NCBI GenBank assembly: GCA_946122785.1
Contig: CAMGYJ010000008.1
Location: 25,941,475-26,005,474, forward strand
Length of the DNA stretch: 64,000 nucleotides
Direction: 5' to 3'
Origin: Linum tenue
Taxonomy: Eukaryota; Streptophyta; Magnoliopsida; Malpighiales; Linaceae
The notes beneath the pieces are model-generated. The model did not search any database, was not told the origin of the DNA, and saw only the letters and a list, made by a program, of their open reading frames with translations. The translations under genes were made by a program, and so were the position numbers. Positions 1 to 12,710 of this stretch are shown here, one piece after another. Within the stretch, counting starts at the first letter, position 1, and the number at the start of each line of letters is the position of its first letter.

Positions 1-1971
1 TTTGATGCACGAGTATCCACTTGGTATGGTGGATCACTTATATTTCAAAAAATTTTGCAATTCTCTGCAACCCTTGTTCAAAGTTCCATGTAGAAACACT
101 TGCAAGAGTGATATTCTTGCCTTGTATGCGATTGAGAGGAAAAAGATTCAAAAAATGATTGATGGTAACAAAGGTAGAATTGCTGTCACAACTGACATGT
201 GGACAGCAAGTAATCAGAAGAGGGCTTACATGGCTGTAACCTCTCATTATGTTGACAACAATTGGAACCTTAGGAGCCACTTGTTAAGGTAAATTGCTTA
301 TTCAATTTGTTCTTTCTTTGATGTTTATTTGTTTAACACTTAACAGAAACTGACTTCGAGCTTCATTTGATGTTTGTGTGAGTGTATGACAGGTTTCTCT
401 ATGTTCCTGCCCCCCATACTAGTGAGAAACTTGCAAGTGTGCTCCGAGAGGCCCTAATGTCCTGGAATGTGGACTGTAAGTTATCCACTATAACTCTTGA
501 CAACTGTTCTACAAATGATGCCATGATTGAAAAGATTAAAAGGAAGATGGTTATGTCTGACTTTCTATTGAATGGTTCCTTCCTGCAAATGTGATGTTCG
601 GATCACATTCTTAACTTAATTGTTAAAGATGGGCTTGAAATTATAAAAGATGGGATTGAAAAGATAAGGGAAAGTGTGGTGTATCGGACTGCAACTCCTA
701 GGAGACTTGAGTTCTTTGAAGAGACTGCTAGGCAAAAGAATGTTTGTATTGGAAAGAAACTTGCACTAGACTGCCCTACTAGGTGGAATTCCACCTTGCA
801 TATGCTTGAATCTGCAATTCCATACAAGGAAGTGTTCACTCGTTTGAATCAGAGAGAACCTAACTATACTTCCTTGCCTAGCAGTGATGATTTGATGTTT
901 GCTACTGTTATTAGCAAAAAGCTTGAGGTTTTCAGAAATATTTCTGAGCTTCTTTCTGGAAGCAATTATCCTACTGCTAATATATTCTTTCGAAGGATCT
1001 GTGACTTGAAATTGAATCTGCTTGAGTGGATGACTGATCCTGATAGCATCATTTGTGAAATGGCTGAAAAAATGTGGGCCAAGTTTAGCAAATACTGGAC
1101 TGATATCCATGTATTGCTCACTGTCGCTGTTGTTCTTGATCCTGCATACAAACTTGAGCTGATTCAGTACTATTATGATAAGAGCAATGCCTCTGATCCT
1201 ACTCTTGATCCTGTGACTGTTAAGGCCACTGTTTATGATGTTGTCCGTGAGTATCAGTTGAAACAAAAGGGCAGAGATGACCATTCTGCCTCCTCTGATT
1301 CTGTTAATGGTGTTAAGGCCAATTCTGGTGACCTTGACTTTGAGCTTTATTTAAGCCGAAGGAAAAGGTCCAAAACAGTTTCACTATGCTCTGAATTGGA
1401 TCATTATCTCTGTGAGGATGTTAGTCCTCGAAGTTCAAATGTTGGGGTTTTGGATTGGTGGAGGGTGAATGCTGGAAAATACCCACTTTTACAAGAGGTA
1501 GCAAGAGATTTGCTTGCTGTACCAGTGACCTCTGTGGCCTCTGAGTCAGCCTTCAGCTCTGGTGGTAGGCTGCTAGATCCTCACCGAAGTAGGCTGCACT
1601 TTGAAACTGTCAAGCCACTCATGTGCCCCCGTAGCTGGATTCAGAGTGACATTTGCAAAGGTAAGAGCTCTTATTTTTGTTATTTCCCGGTCTGTTTTAA
1701 TTTCAAGTTTTGTTAACTATACTCTGCTTGAATACGCAGATGCTGGAAAGGCTGACATTCAAGGTTTGGAGACTTGCTTCTCTGCGATGACAATGGAGGA
1801 TCCAAGTTGTGAAGAGTTTAAGAAAGAAGGTACTTCACTACTTCTGCTCTGTTTTATTATTATGAACAATTATCTTCAGTTAGTAGTTAAGTTAGTAGTT
1901 AACAAGTACCTTAAATTGCCACAGATTTTCAAGGTAGCCAGAGTCGTACACTCTTGGACATTGAAGATTGA
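1..1971 (+). pseudogene. hAT transposase (RICESLEEPER/Ac-like), 5' end outside window
   Basis: This is the C-terminal part of a hAT-superfamily DDE transposase, a nuclear enzyme that cuts and pastes its own element. The reading frame enters from the left window edge. It shows the RNase H-like fold start (TTDMWTASNQKRAYMAVTSH), the zone around TLDNCSTNDAM, the CPTRWNSTLHML motif near 775-805, and the C-terminal hAT dimerisation region (LDWWRVN, then PVTSVASESAFSSGGRLL near 1450-1580). Introns 289-392, 1661-1739 and 1830-1924 have GT-AG ends and keep phase; the frame then ends at 1971. One in-frame TGA at 592-594 falls where this family normally has an Arg before the Cys/His-rich stretch, so CGA to TGA at a CpG is the simplest cause. 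Otherwise the visible frame is intact, so the copy is fairly young. Family assignment is firm; loss of function is inferred from that single stop. Confidence 0.9.
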
Positions 1972-2517
1972 AGTGTGCTGCTGGTGATTGTTGTGCTGGG
2001 CTGTTGGATTTTGTTTGCTGACTGATGGTGATCGCTTGATGATGGTGCTGCTCGATAAGACTGAAGGGTGAAGAGAACTACTGTTGCTCTTTTTTGTTGT
2101 TTGGTTCAATTTGGAACTTGTTTTATTTCGTTTGGATTATGGCTATATGCCTTTATGGATGTTGGAATCCAATTTCGAACATGTTTTCTTTTGTTTGGAT
2201 GATGAATTATTGATGTCTGGTTGCTGGATTTTGCAAGTTGGTGGATTTCATATGCAATTTATGCAGTTTTTCAGTTTCAATTTATGTATTGTCTCTGCTT
2301 TTTTGTTGGATTCAGTAGAGTTGATTTATGTCGGGTAAACCCGGTATAACGGGTTCTAACCCGTTACCCGTTGGTTTCGGGGGTGACGAATGGGCCTGCT
2401 GTAACATCCCGGTTTCAGACTTCTGGAAAATCAATCGAACCAATCCGAGTCGATTGAGTCGGGACATGTAGGACAGGATATTTGAACACTTGTAAAAATG
2501 TGTTTCGTTAGTATACG

Positions 2518-2656
2518 TGAATAGTATTCCGTATATGAGAATAGTATTTCATGTATTTGAATAGTATTTCATATACATGAATAGTGTTCAGTACAGTGAA
2601 TAGTACTGTATTTGCAAATAGTACTCTTGTATAGTGCCCAAATAGTGATAGTACTG
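2518..2656. repeat. degenerate GAATAGTA tandem repeats in the LTR U3
   Basis: About nine imperfect units of the type GAATAGTATTTC / AATAGTACTG occur in tandem upstream of the LTR TATA box, where U3 enhancer-like repeats often sit. Confidence 0.7.
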
Positions 2657-3022
2657 CTAAATGGCGATTCTCGGTAAGAAAATGAGAGAATTTCATGGTA
2701 AGCTCTACATGGGAAATGTGGAGGACATAAATACAGACGTGTGGGCACAAACAGAAGTGGAGTTGGAGTTCACACGAAGAAGATACGTTGATTTTAACAT
2801 TAGTTTTTGTAGGGTTTTTGAGCCTCGTTTTAAGAGGGACCCGCTGCTCGAAAGTGTCAGTTCTTGACATCATTGTGTTCTCCTACACTTGGAGATCAAA
2901 ATCGTGCATTCATATGCTTCAAATGGTTAAGGAAAGAGGGAGAAATTGATGCCCAAAGTTCGCTAAGAAAATCGCCAAAATACCACATCGGTGAGTTTGA
3001 AGATTTCCCCCTTCCATCTTCC

Positions 3023-3030
3023 TATAAATA
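3023..3030 (+). promoter_or_regulatory. TATA box of the solo LTR
   Basis: TATAAATA lies in a CTTCCTATAAATAGAGCC context about 620 bp into the LTR, as expected for the RNA polymerase II promoter of a retrotransposon. The start site would fall around 3055. Activity is not known. Confidence 0.6.
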
Positions 3031-4991
3031 GAGCCTAGGGGTGAACCTTAAACACCATTCCTTCCTCTTCGCTCTTTCCCCGATTAAACCTTGGGAAGGA
3101 GCGATTTAAAAGGGGGGAATACCGGAATCGTATCCGGAGATCGACGGGAAAGCCGTCGAGTGGATACGAAGTTTAAGAATTCGGCGAGGAGGCTTGGAGA
3201 ATCACCAGAGCCGGTTCTAAGGGCTCGGGCTTCATAGTTGCGGGTAAGTTTCGTAGTTATGAGTTTTATTTTATTAGTAGGGTTATAGTGGCTTTTAGTT
3301 TGATCATTAGGGTGGAGAATGTTAGGGTGATGAATAGTAGAATAGGTAATGTTAGAGCTTAGGTTATTTTCGTTTTTTTGCTCATAAGTTGTTCGTTTGG
3401 TGTCCGAGTGGCAAACCACTGACGCCATTGGAGTCGTGGAATCGAGCCTCACGTTTGGGGATGTTTTAGAAAGTCAGAGGAATCGGGTCATGAGTGGGAC
3501 CCACTGGTGGAGTCGTCGGTCGAAAATGAGGTTTTTGCACCCGGATGAAATGCTGCTCGCAAGAAAGTCGGAGGAAACATCGGATCCCGATTTGAAGTCC
3601 AAACGAGGGAGATATGACGTTTGAAATTTTGGGTAAGGTTCGAAACTCTTCGGTCTATTTAATGAGTAGATGGTCTACTTATATAACTTAGACATAAATA
3701 GAGTTTTGCTAATAATTTCTTCCATTGATGTCCAAACGACGAGCCGTCAACGCCTATGGAATCGTGGGGACGAATAGAATTTAATGGGAGCAATACATGG
3801 AATTTTTAGAGCAGAATTAGAGTCGGGTTCGACAGTATGAGGTGAGTGTAAATGGGGTAAATTCTACGCCTTACGTATTTTCTAGTATTTGACTTACGAG
3901 TTTTACGTATGTGTGTTTATGTGAATTGTATACCAGTGATTGATTTATGTCGTGATTGATAAAGCATGTTCTATTTGAGATATTATATGAGATGCTCTAA
4001 TTGAGCTATGATTGTGAAGTATATGATTATTGAGCTGGCAGTATTTACTTGAAGCTTTTATATTATGTTTTAATTAATGAAGGTCGGATGATCTTTAAGG
4101 ATCAACATTTAAGAGGTATTTCACTCCTAATTAAATTAGGGTGAAAAGATTTAAAGTTAGTTCACTAACGCCAGTCCCCCGCCCCAGTGAAAGTTTAAAG
4201 GAAGAGCGAGTTTGCTCTTAAGGAACATGTGGATGAATCACTTAGACATCACATGAAGTTTAAAGGAAGAGTATGATATACTCTTAAGGTTTATGGGGTT
4301 GAATCGATTACTCCCATAAACAGGTTTAAAGAAAGGCCTATGTTGGCCCTCATACGTATGAGCTGGGCGGTTGGACTAGTTAGTGAGGGGATCCCAGTGT
4401 CAGTCAAGTATTTAAGTCAAGATTTGAGTTTTAAGAGAGGAGAGTAATTTCAACTCCCTCAGAGTTTAAGAGTTAAAGTTTTAAGATTGGAAGTACAAAA
4501 CAACTTCCACCAGTTAAAGTTAAGTGTTTAAGTAAAGTACTCAAGTATGAGAATCATTAAAACGTAAGGGCGTAGACTGACCCCATCTCACTCACCAGTT
4601 TGAAGAGCTAGAGGAGCATTTAGTGAGCAGCGATTTCGAGGGCAGCCAGCTAGAGGAGAGCAGTATAAGCGTCACGGAGGATGCTTAGTCAAGGCTTTCA
4701 GTAGCAATAACTTCAGGTTTACTAGTTAATTACATTTATGATTATGAGTACAGACTGGAGATTATTTTGAGATCAGTTGGAGATTTAAAGTTTGAGTTTA
4801 ATTTGCCCACGTGTTAGGGCTTTGCTTTGAACTTCAATTGTGTTTCCAGTATTTTATTTGTGAAAATTTTTCCCGCTACAATTTAAGATTTAAGTATTTT
4901 ATTTATCAAGGGCATTTTAGTAAAAGTAGTACCCGGCCGGGTTAGGGTGTTACACCTGCCCCGGCCCCGATCCGCCCCATTTCCAAGCCTA

Positions 4992-5490
4992 CCCAGATCA
5001 GGCTCAGATCACGGTCCCACATCACGATCGTGATTTGAACTTCTGGACCGTGATCCGAATCAAAACGTGCAACATCATTAACCAGATCACGGGTGCTGGC
5101 TTGTGTCTAGTGAAACATTTCGGCTTGCTGGCGATCCTGGCAATTCGTGGCTTGGGATTCTGGATCACGGTAGTGTCCAGTAAAATGATTTTGCTAGCTG
5201 GGACACTGGACTATCACGGTCTGGATGACCGTGATCTCACTGCTTGAACCATGATCCGCCGCTGCATCCACTGTTTGACTCGATTTCTCATCCTTTCATC
5301 CAACTTTCGACTCGGGGTTGGTTCCACCTATCAAAGACGGAAAAGCACCAAAACAAGGCAAAACCCGGTGTAAACGCCGGTGTAAAACCAAACCTCCAGA
5401 GTAAAATTGCTCCAAACGACTAAGCGAATCGGAAATAAAAAGTGTACAAATGAGCCCGAATCATTTATTCTCATTAAAATATAGCCTGCT
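4992..5490. other. LTR-like fragment with repeated CACGATCGTG-type words
   Basis: This stretch repeats short words such as ATCACGGTC, CCGTGATCC and CACGATCGTGAT. It continues into a TCCACCTATCAAAGACGG / CAAAACCCGGTGTAAACG zone and an AT-rich end. Word use and order recall the CACGGCCGTG-rich LTR at 52070-52450, so a fragment of a related Athila/Tat-type LTR is likely. There is no coding evidence. Confidence 0.4.
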
Positions 5491-5906
5491 AGAAGGGAAA
5501 ACAAAATCTTGACCGAAAATCTTGATTCAATTGAGAGATCAGACGCTTCGATCGTGACAACTTCCGAATCCAGGTCAGATCCAATTTCAACCTTAATGGC
5601 TTTAGAGTTTTGAAATTCCTACTGAACTTTGCAAATCTGAGTTATATTGAATTGTTTGAATTTGATTTTGATTGTGGTGGCCTGTATGCTATTTGTTTCC
5701 TACGTTGATACCCCTTCCCGTGTTTGATTGCTTTTTGGTACTTCCTAAGTGACAAACAACCTTGTAAGTCCTGAAACGTAATACAAATAATCATGCTTAA
5801 GAAAATGTATGGAAACAAATGAGCGCTTCTAGAAAAACATCTTAATAATTTTTGTTGTTGTTTCTTTTCTTAGACAGTGTTGGTAGATTTGGTTTGCTTT
5901 GTGGAA

Positions 5907-8900
5907 ATGGATAAGAGTTTGATGGATAAACATAGGAATAACACCGAATACAAAGATGGGGTACGTCGGTTTCTTGATTTTCCTTCCAAAATGCTTCACG
6001 TGGCAGAAAGATCCTCTATCCATGTATCCGTTGTGGAAATGTGTCTTCAAAAACATACGAGAATGCTAGAGTTCATCTTATCTGTGACGGTTTTCTAAGG
6101 GGATATTCAAACTGGGTTTGTCATGGGGAGACGCTTAGTACTAATGTTCCGACATCTTCCTCATCAAGAACACCTAGGTTTTCTATGACAGCTATTGGAG
6201 TAGAGCCTACCCTTGTTCAACTAAATGAACCATTCACAAGAGAAAGACAAGAGTCTATCTCTGCACAATCAAATCCACATATGAGAGTGGATTTAAATGA
6301 GTTGCTTCATGATGTGTTTGTAAGTACAAATCAAGTAAACAATCTGGAGGAAATTTTAGAAGAAAATGATCACACATAAGACATTTTAGAAGAAAATGAT
6401 GATGAGGTAGGAACAAATAAAGATGCAGCTGACATAGCAAAATTGCTAAGAGGGGTAGATGATCAGCTTTATCCAGGCTGCAAAACATTTTCAAAGTTGT
6501 CATTCTTATTACACTTATATCACTTAAAGGTCCTTAATCGTTGGTCAAATAAGTCCATCACCATGCTTCTGGAGCTCTTTCTTGATGCATTTCCGGAAGG
6601 TGTATCCTTGCCGAAATCCCATTATGAGGCTCACAAACTAGTGCAGACGTTAGGCTTGGATTATGAGAAGATAGAAGTTTGCCCAAATGACTGCATGTTG
6701 TATTGGAATACAACCAAAGATTTGGATGCTTGTAATGTTTGCAATGAACCTCGATATAAATTTGAGGGAAAGGATAGGAAAAAGGTGAGAGTAACCAAGA
6801 TTTTGTGTTACTTCCCTTTGATCCCAAGATTAAAATACTCTTTGCTTCTGAGAAAACTGCAAAGCACATGAGGTGGCATGATGAAAGTAGAAAGAAGGAC
6901 AGACTGTTACGACATCCAGCCGATGGAGAAGCGTGGAAAACATTCGATGATAGGTATCCTAGTTTTGCTAGTGATTCACGTAATATCAGATTCGGTCTCA
7001 ATAGCGATGGTTTTAGTCCACATAGAAGTATGAGCAGCACTCATAGTATATGGCCTGTGGTGCTCATACTTTATAACATGCCTCCATGGATGTACCTAAA
7101 ACAATCGTCTTTTATCCTATCAATGATCATTCCTGGACCAAAAGGTCCTGGAAATGATATTGACACATATTTACCGCCGCTAATAGATGACTTAATGAAG
7201 CTTTGGGATGGCGTCATTACATTTGATGCCTCCATGAACCAAACTTTTTCCTTACGTGCTGCCATGATGTGGACCATAAATGATTTCCCAGCCTATGGAA
7301 ATTTATATGGATCATGCACAAAAGGAAAGTTTGGCTGCCCCTTTGTAGTAAATCAACATATTCAAGGCGGCTGGATCATAGCAATAAGGAATGCTACATG
7401 GGACATCGTCGTTGGTTGGATGTAGATCATCCTTTTCTCCATCAATGTGAATTTTTTTATGGAACAGAAGAGTTGGGATTAGCACAAAGACGAATGAATG
7501 GTACTAAGGTGTTAGAGCAGTTAGAAGGAATGTAATTTTGTGTGGGAAGACAAAAACCTAAAGGGAAGAGGAAAAGAAGTGATGAAAATACAGATTGTAA
7601 GAAATGCTTTAGGAAGAGAAGTGATTTCTTCAAGTTGCCTTATTGGGAGTATAATCTACTTCGTCACAATCTGGATGTGATGCATATAGAGAAAAATGTG
7701 TGTGATAATATAGTTGGAACTTTGTTAAATCTCGAGGGGAAAACAAAATACAACTTGAAAGCACGTCGAGATTTGGTGGAAATGAATATAAGGCCAGAAC
7801 TACATCCTAAAGATTTGCCCAATGGAAGAACTCAACTACCTAATGCTTCTTTAACAATGAACACAGATGAGAAACGTACTCTTTGTGAAGCATCAAAGCA
7901 TGTGAAAATGTCAGATGGATATGCCTCAAATATAGCAAGGTGTGTAAACATTGAGGAGTGCAAAATATTAGGACTAAAGAGTCACGACTGCCACATCCTA
8001 CTAGAGGATCTTCTTCCGGCAGTCTTATGCTCATGTAGTCCATCTAAAGAGGTAAATTATATTGTTGTTGAATTAGGTTCCTTCTTCAAATCTGTGTGCT
8101 CTAAGGTGTTGAATGTTGATGAACTCGAAAAACTGCAAATTCGAGTTATTTTGACTCTTTGCCACATGGAAAAGTCGTTTCTGCCATCATTCTTCACTAT
8201 TATGGTACAGATTCATTTAGTAGAAGAGGCAAAACACGGTGGACCGGTTCACTCTAGATGGATGTACCCTTTAGAAAGGTAATTCTCCAAACTATGAGCC
8301 GGTCATTCTCTTAAACCTCTTGAAATCATTATATCTCCTTTGTGTTTGGTAGGTATTTTGGTCAATTGAAATCTTTTGTCCATAATCGAGCTTCTCCTGA
8401 AGGGTCGATTTCGGAAGGTCACATTGCGGATGAATGTATGTCATTTATTTCCCGATATATGGAAGGAGTGGAAACTCGATTCAATCGCCCACTGAGAAAT
8501 CCAGAGGTATCTGTGAATGATGAAGCCATTGAATTCAAGTTCAACTGTAGAGGGCAGCATATAGGAAAAGCCGAAAATATGAGTTAAATGAGAAAACAAA
8601 AGAGCAAGCACATCGTTATGTGCTAAGGCATTGTGATGAGATAAAAAAACTTAAGACAATAAGTATAGTTTTATAAGTGGTTTTCCAAAGTACTTGAGTC
8701 TTGAAATTGTGCCAAACATAATTTCATAATTCAGATTGTTCATTGATGGGGAGAAGAGAAAGCGTCGAGGTCACACCCGCCTTAATGCAAACAACATAGA
8801 CAAACTAGTGAATGAAAAGTTTCACCATTGGTTGAAAGATAAGGTTTGTTGTCTGTATAACTGATACATGTTACATTACTATTTGTATTAAACAACTAGG

Positions 8901-9521
8901 TCGCACTAAATTTTGCATATTTATTAGGTGTTGACCAAGAACGATCCAAATATTTTGGAAGATATTCGAGTCCTTGCTGGGAGTCCTAACATAATAGCAA
9001 GAAAATTTTCAGGTTACATGATCAATTGTATTAGGTTTCATACAATATCACATGACCAAGGTAAATCTACACAAAATAGTGGTGTGGTCAATGTTACAGA
9101 AGTTGGAGAAGTGAACTACTATGGGAAAATTCAAGAAATGATAGAACCGAACTACTATGGTAGTTTCAAGGTTGTTCTATTCATATGTGATTGGGTTGAT
9201 ATCCATCACAGTACGGGAATCCAACAAGATGAGTTCGGGTTCACCCTTCTTAACTTTTCACGGCTGATTCATACTGGTGCAAAACTTGAAGATGATCCTT
9301 TTGTATTTTCTTCTCAAGTTGACCAAGTGTTTTACGTGGAAGATCATAAACATGTTGATCGGTCTATTGTTGTTAGAATTAAGCCTAAAGATATATTTGA
9401 GATGGGAATGGATGAGTTGGAGTATTTGGCAAATGCTTGTCCTAATGCTTCTGGAAACTTAAATGTCCTAGATCATCCCAATTGGCTACGAAATGATATG
9501 GATGATGAAGAGATTGTGTGA
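5907..9521 (+). pseudogene. TNP2-like CACTA transposase
   Basis: This is the DDE transposase of an En/Spm element. Blocks in order are: the N-terminal transposase-associated domain (MDKSLMDKH, then HLICDGFLRGYSNWVCHGE); LYPGCKTFSKLSFLLHLYHLK; the tnp2 core 6600-7760 with CMLYW, MRWHDE, GLNSDGFSPH, PGPKGPGNDIDTYLPPL, WTINDFPAYG and HNLDVMHIEKNVCDN; a DUF4218-like block (7930-8580); and a DUF4216-like block (8929-9521). The likely start is ATG 5907. A probable intron is 8279-8352 (GT-AG, in phase), and another ends at 8928. It is broken by frameshifts near 5980, 6835, 7360 and 8575, by a TAA at 6377, and by a TAA at about 7533 in the LEQLEGM linker. The core is recognisable throughout, but no intact protein can be made. 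Confidence 0.88.
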
Positions 9522-9728
9522 TATTATCTTGAACTTTGTTGACTTTGAATGGATGTTTGATTCCGGAAGTTTATCCGTTGTTGTGGATTCCATTTTCATA
9601 TTCCCAAATGAAGGTGAGCATTGTTCCCAAGAGTAATTTGGGTGTTTTAATGTTATTTGTTTCTTGGATGTTTCTACTGTTGTAATATGCTTATACATTC
9701 CGGCTATTTGTACTTTTTTCTTTTGCAG

Positions 9729-11523
9729 GATGACTATAAGATCAAGGAATTTGAAGAAAGTGAGAATTGTGACAGAATCTGATATTTCAAGTGGTAGTTG
9801 ATATCGCGAAGTTCAACAACAAAACATGGATTCAAATGAGAATGAGGAAAGGGAAACTAGAGATGAAGAAGATGAATTCATTAACTATATAGGTAATCTG
9901 ATCTTCTTTCTTCAAATATTGATGGAGGTACAAATGTTTGAATGGCTTGGAGATTGAATTGTGGGATTGGTGTTTGAGAGGGTTTAAATAGATAGGGCAT
10001 GTGGCATACAGGTGGGATAGTAATGATGAACTCTACATGATATTCATCATATGTATATACATACACATGGCTAGTTTTGTTAAAACTATGACTTTGATTT
10101 TGTAGATGAAAACACTGGTCGAAGGTATAATAAGCGAGGTAAGACAAGGGTGCCAAACGTGTGGAATCTTAGTGCAAGTGTGCGTAAATGAATATGGAGT
10201 TCCTTGCGGACCTGAAACAGCTCTATTCGGATCTTTTTTGGGGACCATTGCAAGAAACAATCTTTTCACTCCCTTGTCGATTCCCGATTGGAGATGGGTG
10301 GAGTTCAAACCCTACCATGCACAAATATTGGCTCTTACTAAGGTATATTGGTGTATATGCTTGACCTTTTAGCTCAATAATGATTTTTTGTTTCTATACT
10401 GGTTTTCCTCCAAAGCTAACATATGTGTTTTTATTTTATAGTCGAAGTTCCGTTCTCCCGCGTGTGTAGAAACATGGATTTTGTAATCAGTGGACAAGAA
10501 TTGGAGGGATTACAAGAAGGAATTGAAAGCCCACCACTTCAACCCCGAATTACCGGTGGAATCTATATTTGAAAGAGGATTTCTAGAGGATGTGGAGGAT
10601 GCCACCCAATGATATACTTTGGCAGCTAGTTGGTACAGCGAGGGAAGCAAGGTGCCGACCAGTTGGATTTCATTTCCCTTTTATAAAAGATTTGAATCTA
10701 TCATCTTACTATTTTACTTGTTTTTGTTTTGTTTTTCTCTTGTGCAGCGAATAAGCGAGATAAATACAGCAAATGCTAAGATGATGAAAATGCCTCATAC
10801 ATCTGGAAGAAAGAGCCATGCGAGGACATCAAAAGAAGTTGTAAGCATTGATATGCCTACAAGAGATGTTGATATCAATTATATGTAGTTGTTGGGTGGT
10901 TTTAAGATGATATGACTATAAGAGATGTTGGTATTAATTATATGCTTGTAGGAAATGGCCACCGGAAAAGCTCCTGATAGACTTGAACTATTCGAACTTA
11001 CACATACAAGAAATGATGGCCACTATGTGAATGATTACACCAAAAGATTCATGGTAAAAAACTGAAATCACCCCCTAAGATTTTTTATTTCTTGCACCTA
11101 TCCTTATGTTCCCCGTTGATGGTTTTCATGTATTTATAGGAGAGAGCCCGAGCACTTCAGTCTGCCAGAAGCAATAGTGATAATGCATGTGATAACAATA
11201 TGAATGAGCAATTTTTTCAAGAACTATCTGGTCCAGAGCATGCTGGACGGATTCGAGTTGTTGGAATGGGGCCAACTCCAACAAGATATTTTAGTGTATA
11301 CACACAAGCTGGGGTTGCATCGACTTCTCATAGCTCAGCATCTGAATCGGCAAAAGTAATGATGTTAATGCGAACAATGAAGGGGATGTCAAAGAAAATG
11401 GATAAAATGGAGAAATTCATTGTTCAGAATTTTCTGGGACAAAATTTTGAAAGCGAAAGTGATGATGAAAACTCACAAATAAACATTTTTCTATTTCTCG
11501 AAGAAGATGGACATACACTGTAG
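9729..11523 (+). pseudogene. TNPA/Ptta-like second CACTA gene
   Basis: This is the accessory gene of the same element, a plant En/Spm-type (Ptta) transposase-like protein thought to bind element ends. Conserved pieces are: KRGKTRVPNVWNLS near 10130, in another frame from its continuation NEYGVPCGPETALFGSFLGTIARN; a WRDYKKELKAHHF block at 10495-10560; SWYSEGSK then RISEINTANAKMMKMPHTSGRKSHA at 10625-10830; GKAPDRLELFELTHTRNDGHYV at 10960-11030; and the C-terminal part ending FIVQNFLGQNFESES. Several GT-AG introns separate these blocks. A stop after residue 24, a frameshift near 10165 and a TGA near 10610 disable it. Confidence 0.75.
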
Positions 11524-12425
11524 AGCGTATAGCTAGCTAGTTACTACTTTTTGTGCTTGAACTCTCGCGGCCACGTGACCTCCCCATGTGTCATCCTATC
11601 ATCCCTCCTCTCTTGCAAACATTTATACTCTGTTTTTGTGGCAGGAAAATTAATTGAAGTTAATAAACAGAGAAACAAACAGACAAACATGTACGAGATT
11701 GATGATTTCTGAGTTTCTATTTGGGGATGATTTCTGGGATTATATAAATATAGTAGTATGTTGCTATTTCTAGGTTCGCTTGGGATTTGCTTGCTCCCAC
11801 TTTGATGCTTGACACTATATAATGCAAAGATGTCAATAGTGCTTGCTTTATGTTTCGTTGATCAGATAATCATATGAATGGCAACTGGCTAGCTAGTTTG
11901 ATTAAATTTGTTCTCATTCTTCTTTTTTTGTTGGCTTTATTTGGTTTCTTTTATTCCTTAAAACTTAATTATGTCCACTGACTATAAGTTGATGTCAGCT
12001 CCATGATTTTGGGGTTTTAGCTGCACCTCTGTTTTGCCCCATATCTACTCATTTGATAGTTGCCAGATTTTATATGTGTTCTAATGAAGTTTTTGTAGGT
12101 TGGGATTGTTAGGAACATATGCAGAAAGAAAAGGACGAGAATCAAGGTTGATGATGGAGAAAGAAAATTCGTGGATCATCTTTAGTTACTATTTGTTTAC
12201 CATTGAATAGTTACTACAACTTTCTGAGGATTTTCATTTTCAGAGTTTGGTTAACTTACAAATGATATGACGATATTTTGGTAATTCAATATATGTTAGT
12301 ATTTTTTAATGCATCCAGATGAATATATAGGTGCCAAAATCACCAGAGAAGTGACGCAAATTTGTACAGACAAAACCATCACTAAAACCGAGAAAATGCT
12401 AGCTATTGTAAAGAATTATTCAACT
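11524..12425. other. CACTA 3' noncoding region
   Basis: This is AT-rich sequence between the second gene and the subterminal repeats. I see no domain, no good ORF and no other element end. Confidence 0.5.
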
Positions 12426-12710
12426 TTTAGCGACGGCGGAAACCGTCGCTATTGTATAGTCCATTTCCGGCGGTTGCAACGTACAAAAAAAACAATTAGC
12501 GACGGTTTTGGTCGCATCTAAAAACCGCCTCTAGACCCTCCACCGCTGGTTTTTAAGAACCGCATGTACATTTAAAGACGGCTGCAGTGTCGGAGATTCC
12601 ATCAGGCGGTTTAGTGACCGTCGCAAAAACAATTACAGACTATTTAAACTGTCGCTAAAAGCAAAAAAAAAAAAAAAAACCGTCACATTTTTTTTTTTGT
12701 TGGTATTATA
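12426..12710. repeat. CACTA subterminal GCGACGG repeats
   Basis: Multiple copies of AGCGACGG or its complement CCGTCGCT occur at 12430-12690, in both orientations, with related AAAACCGCC words. The first pair forms a perfect 8 bp hairpin (AGCGACGG, 6 nt, CCGTCGCT). Such arrays are the usual binding sites for TNPA-type proteins. An A17 run follows at about 12662. Confidence 0.75.

Larger units (their letters stand above)
2400..4954 (+). mobile_element. solo LTR of a Ty3/gypsy element (2555 bp)
   Basis: The segment begins TGTAACATCCCGG and ends GGGTGTTACA, so its ends are TG..CA with a 7 bp inverted terminal repeat. It is flanked by a perfect 5 bp target duplication, CCTGC at 2395-2399 and 4955-4959. 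It contains a good TATA box near 3023 and no gag or pol frame. A single LTR with matching duplication is the expected result of unequal recombination between the two LTRs of a complete element. The TGTAACATCCC start and large size resemble LTRs of plant chromoviruses of the Tekay/Del group, but without internal sequence the family is inferred. Confidence 0.85.
1..4991 (+). mobile_element. hAT transposon, right part, split by a solo LTR
   Basis: The transposase gene is followed by a 3' region rich in short GGGT/ACCC palindromes (2330-2399), typical of subterminal repeats of this hAT group. Skipping the inserted LTR, the region continues at 4955 with CCCCGGCCCCGATCCGCCCC and stops near 4991 at CCAAGCCTA, which reads TAGGCTTGG on the other strand and looks like the terminal inverted repeat. 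The left TIR and the 8 bp target duplication lie outside the window, so the exact right end is an inference. Confidence 0.6.
5490..12710 (+). mobile_element. CACTA (En/Spm) transposon, decayed
   Basis: The region carries both gene types of a plant CACTA element in the usual order, TNP2 transposase then a TNPA/Ptta-like gene, followed by subterminal GCGACGG repeats that stop at 12710. A clean CACTA terminus is not visible on either side. The 3' end (TTTTTGTTGGTATTATA) is a degraded version of the expected terminus, and the 5' end has probably been lost or overwritten. The left limit is approximate. Confidence 0.7.

Noticed and set aside
766..1284. 172-codon minus-strand frame
   Set aside because: It is antisense shadow of the hAT transposase exon.
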